A stretch of DNA of 64,000 bases from Deinococcus sp. YIM 134068 (GCF_036543075.1 NZ_JAZHPF010000005.1:79501-143500), one strand, 5' to 3'; shown: positions 1 to 12,621, counted from the stretch's first letter. A program made the numbers and translations. The notes: generated by a model from the letters alone, not told the origin.

Positions 1-1025
1 GGGGGATCGAGTCCGAGGCTCTGCACGGCGACCTCGCGCAGAGCCAGCGGGAGCGGGCGCTCGGGGCCTTCCGCGCGGGCCGCGTGGGCGTGCTCGTTGC
101 CACCGACGTGGCGGCGCGCGGGCTGGACATCCCCGAGGTGGACCTCGTGGTGCAGTACCACCTGCCGCAGGACCATGACAGCTATATCCACCGCTCGGGC
201 CGCACCGGGCGCGCGGGCCGCACCGGCACCGCCATCGTGATGTACGGCGACCGCGACAGCCGCGAGATGCGGAACCTGGAATACCGCGCGGGCGTGCAGT
301 TCATCGAGCGTCCCCTGCCCACCCCCAAGGAAGTGCAGGCGGCGAGCGCCACGGCCAGCGCCGACCTCGTGCGCCGGGTGGACTCCGGCGTGGCGGCCAG
401 CTTCCAGGCCGAGGCCGAGCGGCTGTTCAGCGAACTCGGGCTGGAGGCGCTGACCCGCGCCCTCGCCAAGATCAGCGGCGTGACTGAGCCGGTGAAGGCC
501 GCGAGCCTCCTGAGCGGTGAGGAGGGCCTGACGACCCTGATCCTGCACGGCGAGCGCCTGAGCGTGGCCCGTGCGGTCGCCCTGCTCGCCCGCAGCGGCG
601 ACGTGGACACCCGCCGCCTCGGCAAGGTGCGCCAGTGGCGCGGCGGCGCGGTGGCCGACGTGCCCAGCGAGTACGTCGAGAAGCTCCTCGCCGCTTCCCC
701 GCTCGACGGTGAGATCGGCGTGGAAGTCGCCCAGGAACTGCCCGAGCTGTTCGAGGCCCCGACCCGCGAGGGCCGTCAGGGCGGCAGCTACGGCGGCGGA
801 CGTGGTGGGCGCGACGAGGGCGGCTACCGTGGCGGACGCCAGGGCGGCGGCTACCAGGGCGGCGGACGCGGCGGCTCCGGCAGCCGCGACGGCGGCCAGG
901 GCGGCTCCCAGGGCAACCGTGGTGGTCAGGGCCGCTGGAGCCGCGACCGCGACGGCGGCAACCAGGGCGGCGAGCGTCGCCGCGAGGACTTCGCCGACCG
1001 CGAGTTCGTGCCGAGCGGACGCTAA
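1..1025 (+). CDS. DEAD-box RNA helicase, C-terminal part (5' end outside window)
   Basis: This is the RecA-like domain 2 and tail of an ATP-dependent DEAD-box RNA helicase, a family that remodels RNA duplexes in ribosome assembly or mRNA decay. The open frame runs from base 3 without a start, so only about 340 residues are present. Motif V ([13 protein letters not shown]) and motif VI ([13 protein letters not shown]) are intact. A linker region follows, and the last ~85 residues are rich in Gly, Arg, Gln and Ser with repeated GGR/RGG units, the RNA-binding tail typical of cold-shock helicases. A strong terminator follows the stop. The exact subfamily cannot be set without the N-terminal half. 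Confidence 0.93.
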   Translation, partial: GIESEALHGDLAQSQRERALGAFRAGRVGVLVATDVAARGLDIPEVDLVVQYHLPQDHDSYIHRSGRTGRAGRTGTAIVMYGDRDSREMRNLEYRAGVQFIERPLPTPKEVQAASATASADLVRRVDSGVAASFQAEAERLFSELGLEALTRALAKISGVTEPVKAASLLSGEEGLTTLILHGERLSVARAVALLARSGDVDTRRLGKVRQWRGGAVADVPSEYVEKLLAASPLDGEIGVEVAQELPELFEAPTREGRQGGSYGGGRGGRDEGGYRGGRQGGGYQGGGRGGSGSRDGGQGGSQGNRGGQGRWSRDRDGGNQGGERRREDFADREFVPSGR

Positions 1026-1037
1026 GACCAGATGTTG

Positions 1038-1078
1038 AGTTGCGCCCCCACCGTTCGGCAGGGGCGCAACTTTTTCTC
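1038..1078 (+). terminator. Intrinsic terminator after the DEAD-box helicase
   Basis: A perfect 11-bp inverted repeat (AGTTGCGCCCC at 1038-1048, GGGGCGCAACT at 1061-1071) with a 12-nt loop is followed by a T-rich run. It separates the helicase from the ilv transcription unit. Confidence 0.9.
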
Positions 1079-1140
1079 TCCTCGCCTCCCGGCCAAACGT
1101 TCGTTCGTCCGCGTCATCTAGACTCCCAGCTAGACGCGCC

Positions 1141-1170
1141 TTGACCCCCCGCCCGACCAGCCCGTAGGGT
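1141..1170 (+). promoter_or_regulatory. Promoter of the ilvB leader transcript
   Basis: TTGACC (1141-1146), an 18-bp spacer and TAGGGT (1165-1170) form a plausible housekeeping promoter. The -10 box is only 6 nt before the ATG of the leader peptide, so transcription should start at or within a base or two of that ATG. This is inferred from spacing and is not mapped. Confidence 0.6.
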
Positions 1171-1176
1171 AGGGAC

Positions 1177-1221
1177 ATGGGCCGCATTCTCGTGGAGGTA
1201 CTTCTTAGCACCGGGGGTTGA
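1177..1221 (+). CDS. Branched-chain leader peptide upstream of ilvB
   Basis: A 14-residue open frame reads MGRILVEVLLSTGG and stops with TGA. Six of the 14 residues are Ile, Leu or Val, clustered as ILVEVLL, and two Leu codons are CTT, uncommon in this GC-rich genome. The frame lies between a promoter and an intrinsic terminator 28 nt downstream, in front of acetolactate synthase, which is the arrangement of a transcription-attenuation leader. The -10 box 6 nt upstream implies a leaderless message, so ribosomes would load at the 5' end. The arrangement is seen directly; the regulatory role is inferred from enteric ilv/leu leaders. Confidence 0.75.
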   Translation: MGRILVEVLLSTGG

Positions 1222-1254
1222 CCGGCTGCCGAGCGCGAGCGCGTGCCACCCCCG
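1212..1254 (+). promoter_or_regulatory. Candidate antiterminator pairing of the ilvB attenuator
   Basis: CGGGGGT (1212-1218), at the end of the leader reading frame, is exactly complementary to ACCCCCG (1248-1254), which overlaps the left arm of the terminator. A ribosome stalled on the upstream Ile/Leu/Val codons would leave 1212-1218 free to pair and block the terminator. A ribosome that reaches the stop codon would cover it. Confidence 0.55.
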
Positions 1255-1278
1255 CCCACCTTCCGGGCGGGGGTTTTT
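1249..1278 (+). terminator. Attenuator terminator before ilvB
   Basis: A perfect 9-bp GC stem (CCCCCGCCC at 1249-1257, GGGCGGGGG at 1265-1273) with a 7-nt loop is followed by five Ts. It lies between the leader peptide and ilvB with no other gene in between, so it should act as a conditional terminator. Confidence 0.85.
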
Positions 1279-1437
1279 CACTGAGCACCTGGGGACAAAG
1301 GAGAGACCGGGGATGAACAGCAGCGAACGACAACAGCAACGGCAGGCGGCCCACACGGAGCCGTCCCCCCGCGCCGCGCCGCCTCCCGGTGAGCGTGGCG
1401 CGCGGCTTTTGGGCACCACCCCCACGAGGAGGACCGC

Positions 1438-3155
1438 ATGACGCAGACGGACTTGACGGGCGCGAAGGCGCTGTGGGCCACGCTCGCCGGGCACGGCATC
1501 ACGACCGTGTTCGGCTACCCCGGCGGAGCGATCATGCCCGTGTACGACGCGCTGACCTTCTACCCGGAGGTGCGGCACGTCCTCGCGCGGCACGAGCAGG
1601 GGGCCATCCACGCGGCGGAGGGCTGGGCCAAGGCCACGGGCGAGATCGGCGTATGCCTCGCCACCTCCGGCCCCGGAGCGACCAACCTCGTGACGGGGCT
1701 GGCGGACGCGATGCTCGATTCGGTGCCGCTCCTTGCCATCACGGGCAACGTGGCGCGGCACCTGATGGGCACGGACGCTTTTCAGGAGGCCGACATCACC
1801 GGCATTACCCTGCCCGTCACCAAGCACAACTATGTCGTGCGTGAGGTGGAGGAACTGCCGCGCGTCATCGCCGAGGCCATCCGCATCGCGCGGAGTGGGC
1901 GGCCCGGCCCGGTACTGGTGGACATTCCCAAAGACATTCAGCTCGCCGCGTACCACGGTGAGATCGCGGTTCCTCACGCTCGGCCCGAAATCCCCACACC
2001 CCGGCCCGAGGCCATAGAGCGGGCGCGCGAACTTCTCCAGACCGCGAAGAAACCCGTCATCATGGCGGGCGGCGGCTCGCTCGACGCGGCGGCGGAAATC
2101 ACGGCCCTCGCCCGCGCGTGGGACATCCCCGTCATCACGACGCTGATGGGGCTGGGGGCCTTCCCCTCCTCCGACCCGCTGTGGCTCGGCATGCCGGGAA
2201 TGCACGGCTCGGTCGCGGCGAACCGGGCGATCAGTGAGGCGGACGTGCTGCTGGGCATCGGCCTGCGCTTCGACGACCGGGTGACGGGCCGGGTCAGCGG
2301 CTTCGCGCCGAACGCGGCGATCATCCACGTGGACCTCGACGCCGCCGAGATCGGCAAGATCGTGCGGACGCATGTTCCGGTGCGCGGCGATGCGCGGGCC
2401 GCCGCCGCCCTGCTCGCCGAGGGGGCGCGGAAACTCGACCTCCCCGAGTGGCGGGCGCAGATCAATGAGTGGAAGAGCCGCACCGTGGAGCCGGACCACT
2501 GGGGCGCGGGCTACGCGGTGAAGGCCGTGGTGGACCGCCTGCGGCCCGACGACATCCTGAGCAGCGACGTGGGGCAACACCAGATGCTCGCCGCGCAGCT
2601 CGCCCGCTTCGAACGGCCCCGGCGCTGGATCAACTCGGGCGGTCTGGGCACGATGGGCTTCGGCTTCCCGGCGGCCATCGGGGCGGGCATGGCCGAGCCG
2701 GGCGTGACCAGCATCGTCATCGCGGGGGACGGCGGCTTCCAGATGACGGCGCAGGAACTCGCCACGCTGAAGAAGTACGACGTGCGGAACGTCAAAATCT
2801 GCATCATCAACAACTCGTACCTCGGGATGGTTCGCCAGTGGCAGGAACTCTTCCACGAGAAGCGGTACTCCGAGGTCTACCTCGGCGACTCCAACCCCGA
2901 CTTCCTGAAGCTCGCCGACGCCTACGACGTGCCGGGCTACCGCGCGGACTGCGCCGAGGAGCTGCCCGAGGCCATCGACGCCTGGCTCGCCGACCCCAAG
3001 AGTGCCCTGCTGGAGATCGTGGTGCCCAACGAACACGGCGTCTTCCCGATGGTGCCCGCCGGGGCCGCCCTGAGCGAGATGATCGAGACCGAGCCGCCGC
3101 GCGCCCCCACCCCCGGCATCGAGCGCAACGCCGCCGCCGAGGAGGCCAAGCAACC

Positions 3156-3159
<4 letters not shown>
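1438..3159 (+). CDS. ilvB: Acetolactate synthase, large (catalytic) subunit
   Basis: Catalyses ThDP-dependent condensation of pyruvate to acetolactate, or with 2-oxobutyrate to acetohydroxybutyrate, the first common step of valine, leucine and isoleucine synthesis. The 573-residue length is normal. The N-terminal domain has the ThDP glutamate in RHEQGAIHAAEG, the middle domain is FAD-type, and the C-terminal domain has the GDGGFQM...NN ThDP/Mg motif. The ATG follows GAGGAGG. The stop overlaps the ilvN start by 4 nt (ATGA), so the subunits are translationally coupled. Expression is probably controlled by the attenuator at 1177-1278. The ~160 nt between terminator and gene hold no other feature. 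Confidence 0.97.
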
Positions 3160-3773
<614 letters not shown>

Positions 3774-3814
3774 TGGAGGGCCGTGGGAGTGTGAAGGTCT
3801 GTGTTCCTGGGACG

Positions 3815-3885
3815 CCCGGCCCGCTCACCCCCACCCGGCCTCCCCCCTCAAGGGGGAGGGGCAAAAAGAGTTTCACGTGTCGGCA
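3815..3885 (+). repeat. Partial copy of the MITE-like repeat (hairpin core only)
   Basis: The core CACCCCCACCCGGCCTCCCC is followed by CTCAAGGGGGAGGGGCAAAAAG, matching the central hairpin of the dispersed element found complete at 60648-60839. Terminal inverted repeats are not recognisable. The palindrome CCTCCCCC/GGGGGAGG could act as a terminator for ilvN or for the opposing small gene. Confidence 0.6.
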
Positions 3886-4115
3886 AGGGAGTCGAGTCTA
3901 GACCCCACCGCGTTCAACTGGACCTCCAGCTCTGCCGCAGAGGCCGGTGAAGTACAGAACGTGTAGATGTCCACGCAGCATCCACAGCCCTCGTTCTCCA
4001 ATGCCTCAACGTCCACTCCCGCTTGTTCTGCCCAGGTTTCGAAAGCATTTCGTTGTGCTGAGGAGTCCACTTCCAGAATGACCTGCAATCTGACGGCTGC
4101 GCCTTCGCGTTCCAC
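3873..4115 (-). CDS. Small cysteine-rich protein of unknown function
   Basis: I do not recognise this 80-residue protein. It reads as a real small domain: an amphipathic N-terminus (LQVILEVDSSAQRNAFETWA), then EALENEGCGCCVDIYTF with three cysteines, then an acidic helix. The GCGCC cluster could bind metal or form a disulfide. It is transcribed against the ilv genes between ilvN and ilvC and has a more AT-rich composition than its neighbours, which suggests acquisition. AGGAG lies ~11 nt before the ATG. A frame of similar length overlaps it on the same strand but has less protein-like composition. Confidence 0.55.
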   Translation of the reverse strand: MEREGAAVRLQVILEVDSSAQRNAFETWAEQAGVDVEALENEGCGCCVDIYTFCTSPASAAELEVQLNAVGSRLDSLADT

Positions 4116-4221
4116 ATGGAGAATCTACTCCTGAGGTTCTGAGGCGACCCACCGGGCACCCCTGGAGTCCTCCCCTAGCCCACATCCCCCCCCAACTCAC
4201 ACCCTGTAGGAGAATCCCCCA

Positions 4222-5232
<1,011 letters not shown>

Positions 5233-5271
5233 GGGTCTAGACACCCGCCACCCAGGCAGCGTGTCCCCCCT

Positions 5272-5277
5272 TACGAT
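5272..5277 (+). promoter_or_regulatory. -10 box of the leuA leader transcript
   Basis: TACGAT is followed after 7 nt by the ATG of the leader peptide at 5285, so the transcript should begin at the leader start codon. No clear -35 hexamer was found at the usual distance. Confidence 0.5.
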
Positions 5278-5284
5278 GCCCCCT

Positions 5285-5332
5285 ATGAAAGCATTCGGCC
5301 TGCTTCTTCTTAGCGTTCCTCTGGTGGAGTGA
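5285..5332 (+). CDS. Leucine-rich leader peptide upstream of leuA
   Basis: A 15-residue frame reads [15 protein letters not shown] then TGA, with five Leu (four consecutive: CTG CTT CTT CTT) and two Val. It lies directly between a -10 box and an intrinsic terminator ahead of isopropylmalate synthase. It shares the nine bases CTTCTTAGC (Leu-Leu-Ser) with the ilvB leader. With no room for a ribosome site upstream, it would be translated as a leaderless message. The Leu run is what a leucyl-tRNA-sensing attenuator needs. The function is inferred. Confidence 0.75.
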   Translation: MKAFGLLLLSVPLVE

Positions 5333-5366
5333 ACGGCGAGAGACGCTTGCCCGAAGCCCCCGGAGG
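5318..5366 (+). promoter_or_regulatory. Candidate antiterminator pairing of the leuA attenuator
   Basis: CCTCTGGTGG (5318-5327), the Pro-Leu-Val codons at the end of the leader, can pair with CCCCCGGAGG (5357-5366), the left arm of the terminator, with 9 of 10 positions paired including one wobble. The geometry matches that at ilvB: stalling on the Leu run frees this arm and completing the peptide hides it. Confidence 0.55.
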
Positions 5367-5390
5367 AACCGCCCTCCGGGGCTTTTCTTT
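5354..5390 (+). terminator. Attenuator terminator before leuA
   Basis: AAGCCCCCGGAGG (5354-5366) pairs with CCTCCGGGGCTT (5373-5384, one bulged C), with a 6-nt loop and a following T-rich stretch. It lies 22 nt after the leader peptide stop and 40 nt before leuA. Confidence 0.82.
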
Positions 5391-5429
5391 GTCCGCCCGT
5401 CGCCCTCTCACCCCCCAGGAGTCCCCACC

Positions 5430-6983
<1,554 letters not shown>

Positions 6984-7011
6984 GGGGGGAGGGGGTGAGA
7001 AGGTTTGACCT

Positions 7012-7425
7012 TTGGCCCTACACTGGGAGGTGTTCCGCCGGCTTGAGGTCGTGATCCTCCTTTTGCCCCTCCCTTTCCTCGTCTGGTGCGGAAGCGCGTT
7101 GGTGGGAGGCGTAGAGGCTTTGCCGGGGTGGTACCTCGTGACCTCCCTCGTCGCAATCTTCCCAACCTTCCTGGGCTACAAGCTCCTGAATCGGCAGACC
7201 CCACAACAGCCCCTTTGGCAGCAGGTCCTCCTGTGGGGCGGTGGCTATAGCCTTTCGTTCAGCAGTCTGGAAGGGCCATACAAGGCACTGAAGATGGGAG
7301 GGCTGACCAACAGTACGGACGCGCTACGGCTGATGACCTCCCTGGCTATTCCGTCCTCGACCCTCATCATTGTTATTGCCCTCGCATTAGCGCTGAGCAG
7401 CAGGAATAGAACTTCCAATTCTTGA
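7012..7425 (+). CDS. Small membrane protein of unknown function
   Basis: This unrecognised protein is up to 137 residues long. It shows about four hydrophobic stretches: VVILLLPLPFLVWCGSALV near the N-terminus, YLVTSLVAIFPTFLGY, a weaker third, and SSTLIIVIALALAL at the end, so it is an integral membrane protein. Codon use is less GC-biased than in leuA. The start is uncertain: TTG at 7012 gives the longest form, and GTG at 7030 would give VFRRLEVVILLL. It follows leuA closely but has no obvious link to leucine synthesis. Confidence 0.5.
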   Translation: MALHWEVFRRLEVVILLLPLPFLVWCGSALVGGVEALPGWYLVTSLVAIFPTFLGYKLLNRQTPQQPLWQQVLLWGGGYSLSFSSLEGPYKALKMGGLTNSTDALRLMTSLAIPSSTLIIVIALALALSSRNRTSNS

Positions 7426-7579
7426 AATTTACCTCCTACAACGTTGATCCCAGTCAAGCCAGACTTCCGGTTTCATCCATATCCCCGCCCGGCAGGTAGG
7501 GCCTCACCCGTTGGGCGAAGGCTTACGCTGAATGCAGGACGTTCCGAGCATCCCAGCTATGGGCGTCCGGGGAGGCCGT

Positions 7580-8392
7580 ATGGAGGAATCCCGACCGCAC
7601 GAGGTCTGGGCGGCAGGCGACCGTTACGAACCGTACGTCGGGCGCTGGAGTCGGCGGGTCGCCCGGATGTTCCTCCCGGAATTGGGCGTGCCGCCGGAGC
7701 AGGACTGGCTGGACGTGGGATGCGGGACGGGGGCGCTGGTCCAGACCATCCTCGACCACGCCAGCCCCCGCTCGGTGGTCGGCACCGACCTGTCGCCCGG
7801 ATTTGCCGAGTACGCGCGGGCGCACCTCCCGGACCCCCGCGTGAGGATCGAGGTCGCCGACGCGCAGCATCTTCCCCTCGGGACGGGGAGTGTGGACGCC
7901 GCCGTCTCGGGGCTGGTCCTCAACTTCGTGCCCGAGCCGGGGCGGGCCGCCTCGGAGATGACCCGTGTGGTCCGGGCGGGCGGCCTCGTCGCCGCGTACG
8001 TGTGGGACTACGCCGAGGGCATGGAGTTCATGCGCCTCTTCTGGGAGGCCGCCGTCGCCCTCAACCCCGCTGCCCCCGACGAGGGCCGCCGCTTCTCCCT
8101 CTGCCATCCGGGGCCGCTCGCTGACCTGTTCGCCGGGGCCGGACTCGGGCAGGTGAACGTCCGGCCCATCGACCTTCCCACCGTCTTTCGGGACTTCGAC
8201 GACTACTGGCTGCCGTTCCTGGGGGGGCAGGGCGCGGCCCCGGCCTATGCCATGACCCTGAGCGAAGATGACCGGGCCGCCCTGCGGGAGTGCCTCCGCG
8301 CCGGACTCCCCACGGAGGACGACGGCTCGATTCACCTCACCGCCCGTGCCTGGGCCGTGCGGGGGATCAAGACAGAGACGTGGAGTGGGTGA
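7580..8392 (+). CDS. Class I SAM-dependent methyltransferase
   Basis: A ~270-residue Methyltransf_11-type enzyme of unknown substrate. Motif I is DVGCGTGALVQTILDH (about residue 48), followed by VVGTDLSPGFAEYAR (acidic ribose-binding loop), EVADAQHLPLGTGSVDA (motif II/III) and AASEMTRVVRAGGLVAAYVW (motif post-III). The start at 7580 is preceded by GGGGAGG; an ATG at 7532 in the same frame adds 16 residues with no good ribosome site. The short monooxygenase-like gene follows by 31 nt and may be co-transcribed. Confidence 0.85.
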   Translation: MEESRPHEVWAAGDRYEPYVGRWSRRVARMFLPELGVPPEQDWLDVGCGTGALVQTILDHASPRSVVGTDLSPGFAEYARAHLPDPRVRIEVADAQHLPLGTGSVDAAVSGLVLNFVPEPGRAASEMTRVVRAGGLVAAYVWDYAEGMEFMRLFWEAAVALNPAAPDEGRRFSLCHPGPLADLFAGAGLGQVNVRPIDLPTVFRDFDDYWLPFLGGQGAAPAYAMTLSEDDRAALRECLRAGLPTEDDGSIHLTARAWAVRGIKTETWSG

Positions 8393-8423
8393 GCGGGGAC
8401 GCCGTTCATCCCCTGGAGGGCCG

Positions 8424-8717
8424 ATGATTCTGGAAATCGCCATGCTGAACATCCGCCCCGGCCAGACCGCCGAGTTCGAGGCCGCCTTCGTGCAGGCTCA
8501 GCGCATCATCTCCGGGATGAAGGGCTATATCCGGCACGAGCTTCAGCGGTGTCTGGAAAACGACCACAGGTACGCCCTCCTCGTGTGGTGGGAGACGCTG
8601 GAGGACCACACGGTCGGCTTTCGGGGCAGTCCCGACTATCAGGAATGGCGCTCGCTCCTGCACCATTTCTACGACCCGTTCCCGACGGTGGAGCATTTCG
8701 TGCGTGTCCTACCTTGA
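8424..8717 (+). CDS. Antibiotic biosynthesis monooxygenase (ABM) domain protein
   Basis: A 97-residue single-domain protein with the ABM ferredoxin-like fold. It begins MILEIAMLNIRPGQTAEFEA, continues with a helix ending in GYIRHELQRC, then YALLVWWETLEDHTVGFRGS and a C-terminal helix. Family members are small cofactor-independent monooxygenases or haem-degrading enzymes, or have unknown roles; nothing here selects between them. TGGAGGG precedes the ATG. It is probably in an operon with the preceding methyltransferase. Confidence 0.8.
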   Translation: MILEIAMLNIRPGQTAEFEAAFVQAQRIISGMKGYIRHELQRCLENDHRYALLVWWETLEDHTVGFRGSPDYQEWRSLLHHFYDPFPTVEHFVRVLP

Positions 8718-8751
8718 GAACGTGGGGCGACGTTGACCCGAACAGCTCGCG

Positions 8752-9068
8752 TCAATGCCACTTCCTGAGCAGCACGACGGGGAGCGTGTCCGCCAGCCAC
8801 AGCGAAGCCGAGTACCCATACTCACCCGGCAACTCCTCAAGGCTCACCCCCTGTTCGGCGGCGGACGGCTCAATCAGCCGGGGGTGGACTTTCTCTTTCC
8901 AGAAGGCGTGACAGTCGGAGAGTGGTATCCACGCCAGCGGCTTGCCCACATCATCAATCACAAATCGAACTGGCCCCTGCCTGAGCAACGCCCGGATGGT
9001 CTCGGCTCCCACGTCCCCTTCACGAGCCTTGCTGACCAAACGCCGCCCGTCCCACACCTCCTCCACCC

Positions 9069-9072
<4 letters not shown>
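8752..9072 (-). CDS. Conserved-looking small protein downstream of guaA
   Basis: I do not recognise this ~106-residue protein. It is soluble and mixed alpha/beta ([38 protein letters not shown]). The GTG at 9072 overlaps the guaA stop as GTGA, which suggests translational coupling; a GTG at 9078 would add two residues. The conserved-looking alternation and the overlap argue for a real gene, but its function is unknown. Confidence 0.6.
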
Positions 9073-10601
<1,529 letters not shown>

Positions 10602-10627
10602 GGGGCCGATTCTCTCACGGGAGGGAG

Positions 10628-10660
10628 GGGTCGGAGGGGTCGAGAGGTCGAGAAGTCAGG
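10628..10660. repeat. GTCGAG-type tandem repeat tract
   Basis: A run of loosely repeated GGGTCG/GGTCGAG/AAGTCAGG units lies between guaA and the pseudokinase gene. The same family recurs at 40801-40881 and 62620-62655. Confidence 0.5.
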
Positions 10661-10682
10661 AGACGGCGGACGCTCTGCTTTT

Positions 10683-10713
10683 TGCTGGCGGCTGGAGGCT
10701 GGCCCCTGGCTGC
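10683..10713. repeat. GCTGGCGGCTGG-type repeat
   Basis: GCTGGCGGCTGGAGGCTGGC is followed by a further CTGG unit, at the 3' end of the pseudokinase gene. Related tracts occur at 18618, 27358, 47428, 52722 and 54337. Confidence 0.55.
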
Positions 10714-10714
10714 C

Positions 10715-12289
10715 TCAAGGCTCCAGATCAATCACGATGGGCTGAGCCGTCGGTGCCGTGATCGTGACCGTGCCGGGGTCGTAGCCGTCGGCGACCACGC
10801 GCAGGGTGTACGTGCCGGGTGCGGGCAGGCGAACCGCGCCGGGGGCCGTGCCGACCTCCTCCCCGGCGGGGAGGGCCGCCGACGCGGGAGCCGAGACGAC
10901 GCTCAGGAGAACGGGCGAGCCGGGCGAGCCGCGCACCGTGAAGCGCACCTCGCAGCAGGACCCCGCCACCCGCGCCTGCGGGGTGGGCAGCGTGGCCCGG
11001 TCCGCCCGCGCCGCGAGCAAGGCCCACACGAGCAGCGTGAGCAGCAGCAGCGCCCCCAGCGCGACGGCGGGCCACAGCCAGCGCGGGGCGTCCCGCCTGG
11101 GCGTGGCCTGCGCCTGCCCGGTCCTCACCACGCGCCACGAGTGGTCCTCCTCCCATCCGATGCGGATGGTTTTGTCCACCACGCGGCGGGGGGTGACGCC
11201 CCCGGTGGACGGCGCACGCTCGGCGGGACGGTTCCGCACGGCGGCGGCGATGAGCGAGTCCGGCTCCGGCTCCAGCCCTGCCGGGGTCTCCACCTGCGTC
11301 TCACCGCGCTCAGGGGACGGCACCTGCCCCCCGTCGGCCAGCGCGTCGGCCCGCAGGTCCATGTCGATGAGGGTGGGCGGGGGCACCACTGGGACGGGGG
11401 CGGCAGATTCCTCCCGCGCCTTCTCCTCCACGGTGGGCGGCCCGGCCTCGACGCCGATGCGGATGACCTTCTGTCGAGGAGCTTCGGCGGGTGGGACGGA
11501 CGGTGGAAGGGAGACCGGCCCGGCGACTTCTGGGGGCGGCACCGGGGCAGGCCCGACCTCCGGCTCCCGCGCGCTTGTCCCAGCGGAGGCGCGGGCCACA
11601 TTCGGCATCCGCCACGCCCCCCGGTCTCCCCGGTCCCTGCGACTTGCCGCTTTCCTGTCCGTGGGCCGCGCCTCCACAGGAGGGGCCTCCCCCAGCACGA
11701 CCTGCGTGCCGTCGTGGACGGTGGAGCTTCCGGCCTGTTCGGGCGCGGCGGGGAGGCTCAGGCGGGTCAGCAGTTCGCGGGCGGTGAGACTTTCGGGCGC
11801 GTCACGCAGGGCGGGGGGCACGCCTCCCAGTTCCCTCAGGGTGGCGGCGAGGGCGCGCAGGTCGTCACGCGGCGTCCCAGCGCCGTCCCGGTGCCCTTCC
11901 CACGGCAGCCCGGCCCCGGCGAGGGCCACGTGGCCGTCCACGCTCCACAGTTGGGCGGGGGCGACGCCGCCGTGGGTCAGGCCCGCCTCGTGGAGGGCGG
12001 AGAGGCCGGTCAAGGCCCCGTGGGCCGCGAGCACGGGGTCGGCGGCGGGCTGGGCGTGCAGGGGCAGTTCGGTGACGAGGTAGACCAGCTCGCCGTCCAC
12101 ACCGCTGTCGGTGAAGGGCAGCAGGGCCGGGCTGGGGGGCAGCGCCGGGGGGGCCACCGCCCGCCCCAGCACGTGCAGCAGCACCGGCATCCCGGTCAGG
12201 CGGTCGGTCGCGCGCAGGGTCCGCACCCCGCTCCCGGACGGGTCGCCCGCCAGATCACGGGCGGCGACGTAGGGGCCGATGGGCTTCAC
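10715..12289 (-). CDS. Membrane-anchored pseudokinase with C-terminal PEGA domain
   Basis: A ~524-residue protein. Residues ~1-180 keep the outline of a Ser/Thr protein kinase, but the catalytic residues are lost: the beta-3 lysine region reads PVLLHVLG, the HRD loop reads LTHGGVAPAQLW, and DFG reads LAGAGL. A long Pro/Ala/Glu-rich linker follows, then one transmembrane helix (WPAVALGALLLLTLLVWALL, about residue 410). The extracytoplasmic part resembles a PEGA domain (APGTYTLRVVADGYDPGTV). The start is GTG at 12289, placed 7 nt after a TATACT box; a longer frame begins at 12319. It is probably a signalling scaffold; no partner is evident nearby. Confidence 0.75.
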   Translation of the reverse strand: MKPIGPYVAARDLAGDPSGSGVRTLRATDRLTGMPVLLHVLGRAVAPPALPPSPALLPFTDSGVDGELVYLVTELPLHAQPAADPVLAAHGALTGLSALHEAGLTHGGVAPAQLWSVDGHVALAGAGLPWEGHRDGAGTPRDDLRALAATLRELGGVPPALRDAPESLTARELLTRLSLPAAPEQAGSSTVHDGTQVVLGEAPPVEARPTDRKAASRRDRGDRGAWRMPNVARASAGTSAREPEVGPAPVPPPEVAGPVSLPPSVPPAEAPRQKVIRIGVEAGPPTVEEKAREESAAPVPVVPPPTLIDMDLRADALADGGQVPSPERGETQVETPAGLEPEPDSLIAAAVRNRPAERAPSTGGVTPRRVVDKTIRIGWEEDHSWRVVRTGQAQATPRRDAPRWLWPAVALGALLLLTLLVWALLAARADRATLPTPQARVAGSCCEVRFTVRGSPGSPVLLSVVSAPASAALPAGEEVGTAPGAVRLPAPGTYTLRVVADGYDPGTVTITAPTAQPIVIDLEP

Positions 12290-12302
12290 GCGGTCAAGTA
12301 TA
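12290..12302 (-). promoter_or_regulatory. -10 box for a leaderless pseudokinase mRNA
   Basis: TATACT (minus strand, 12302-12297) is followed by 7 nt and the GTG start. A perfect -10 at this distance supports the shorter start for the gene. No clear -35 was seen. Confidence 0.55.
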
Positions 12303-12621
12303 AGCGCCGTGTCCCGCACGGGCGGCCAGGCGTGAGGCTGGCGGCGGCGTGTGTCCGGGATTCAGGAGCGCCACACACGGCGTCCTGGTTCCCCCAGGAA
12401 GACGGTGGAGCGCACCGGAGTTGGGCTTGACACCTGCTCGTTCGGGGCCTGTGAGACGGAGGTTCGGGCACGGCTCGGCCTGCGCTGTGGCCTTGCCGGT
12501 CGTCCCCGACCTACGTTCTCTCCGCCGCGTTCAAAGACGGATGAAGACGGGAGACGGGGTGTTCGTTGGTTGGGCGGCGATACCTGTTCACCCCCTCTCC
12601 TGCGGAGCTGTGACAATCCCG
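12303..12621. other. Intergenic stretch without a recognised gene
   Basis: About 320 bases hold no convincing frame, tRNA or hairpin. A TTGACA hexamer at 12427-12432 on the plus strand lacks a matching -10 box at 17 nt. The repeat pair at 12622-12955 follows. Confidence 0.4.

Noticed and set aside
1114..3153. A 679-residue frame antisense to ilvB
   Set aside because: Shadow of ilvB with low-complexity Gly/His/Arg composition; the attenuator and terminator inside it fit the sense strand.
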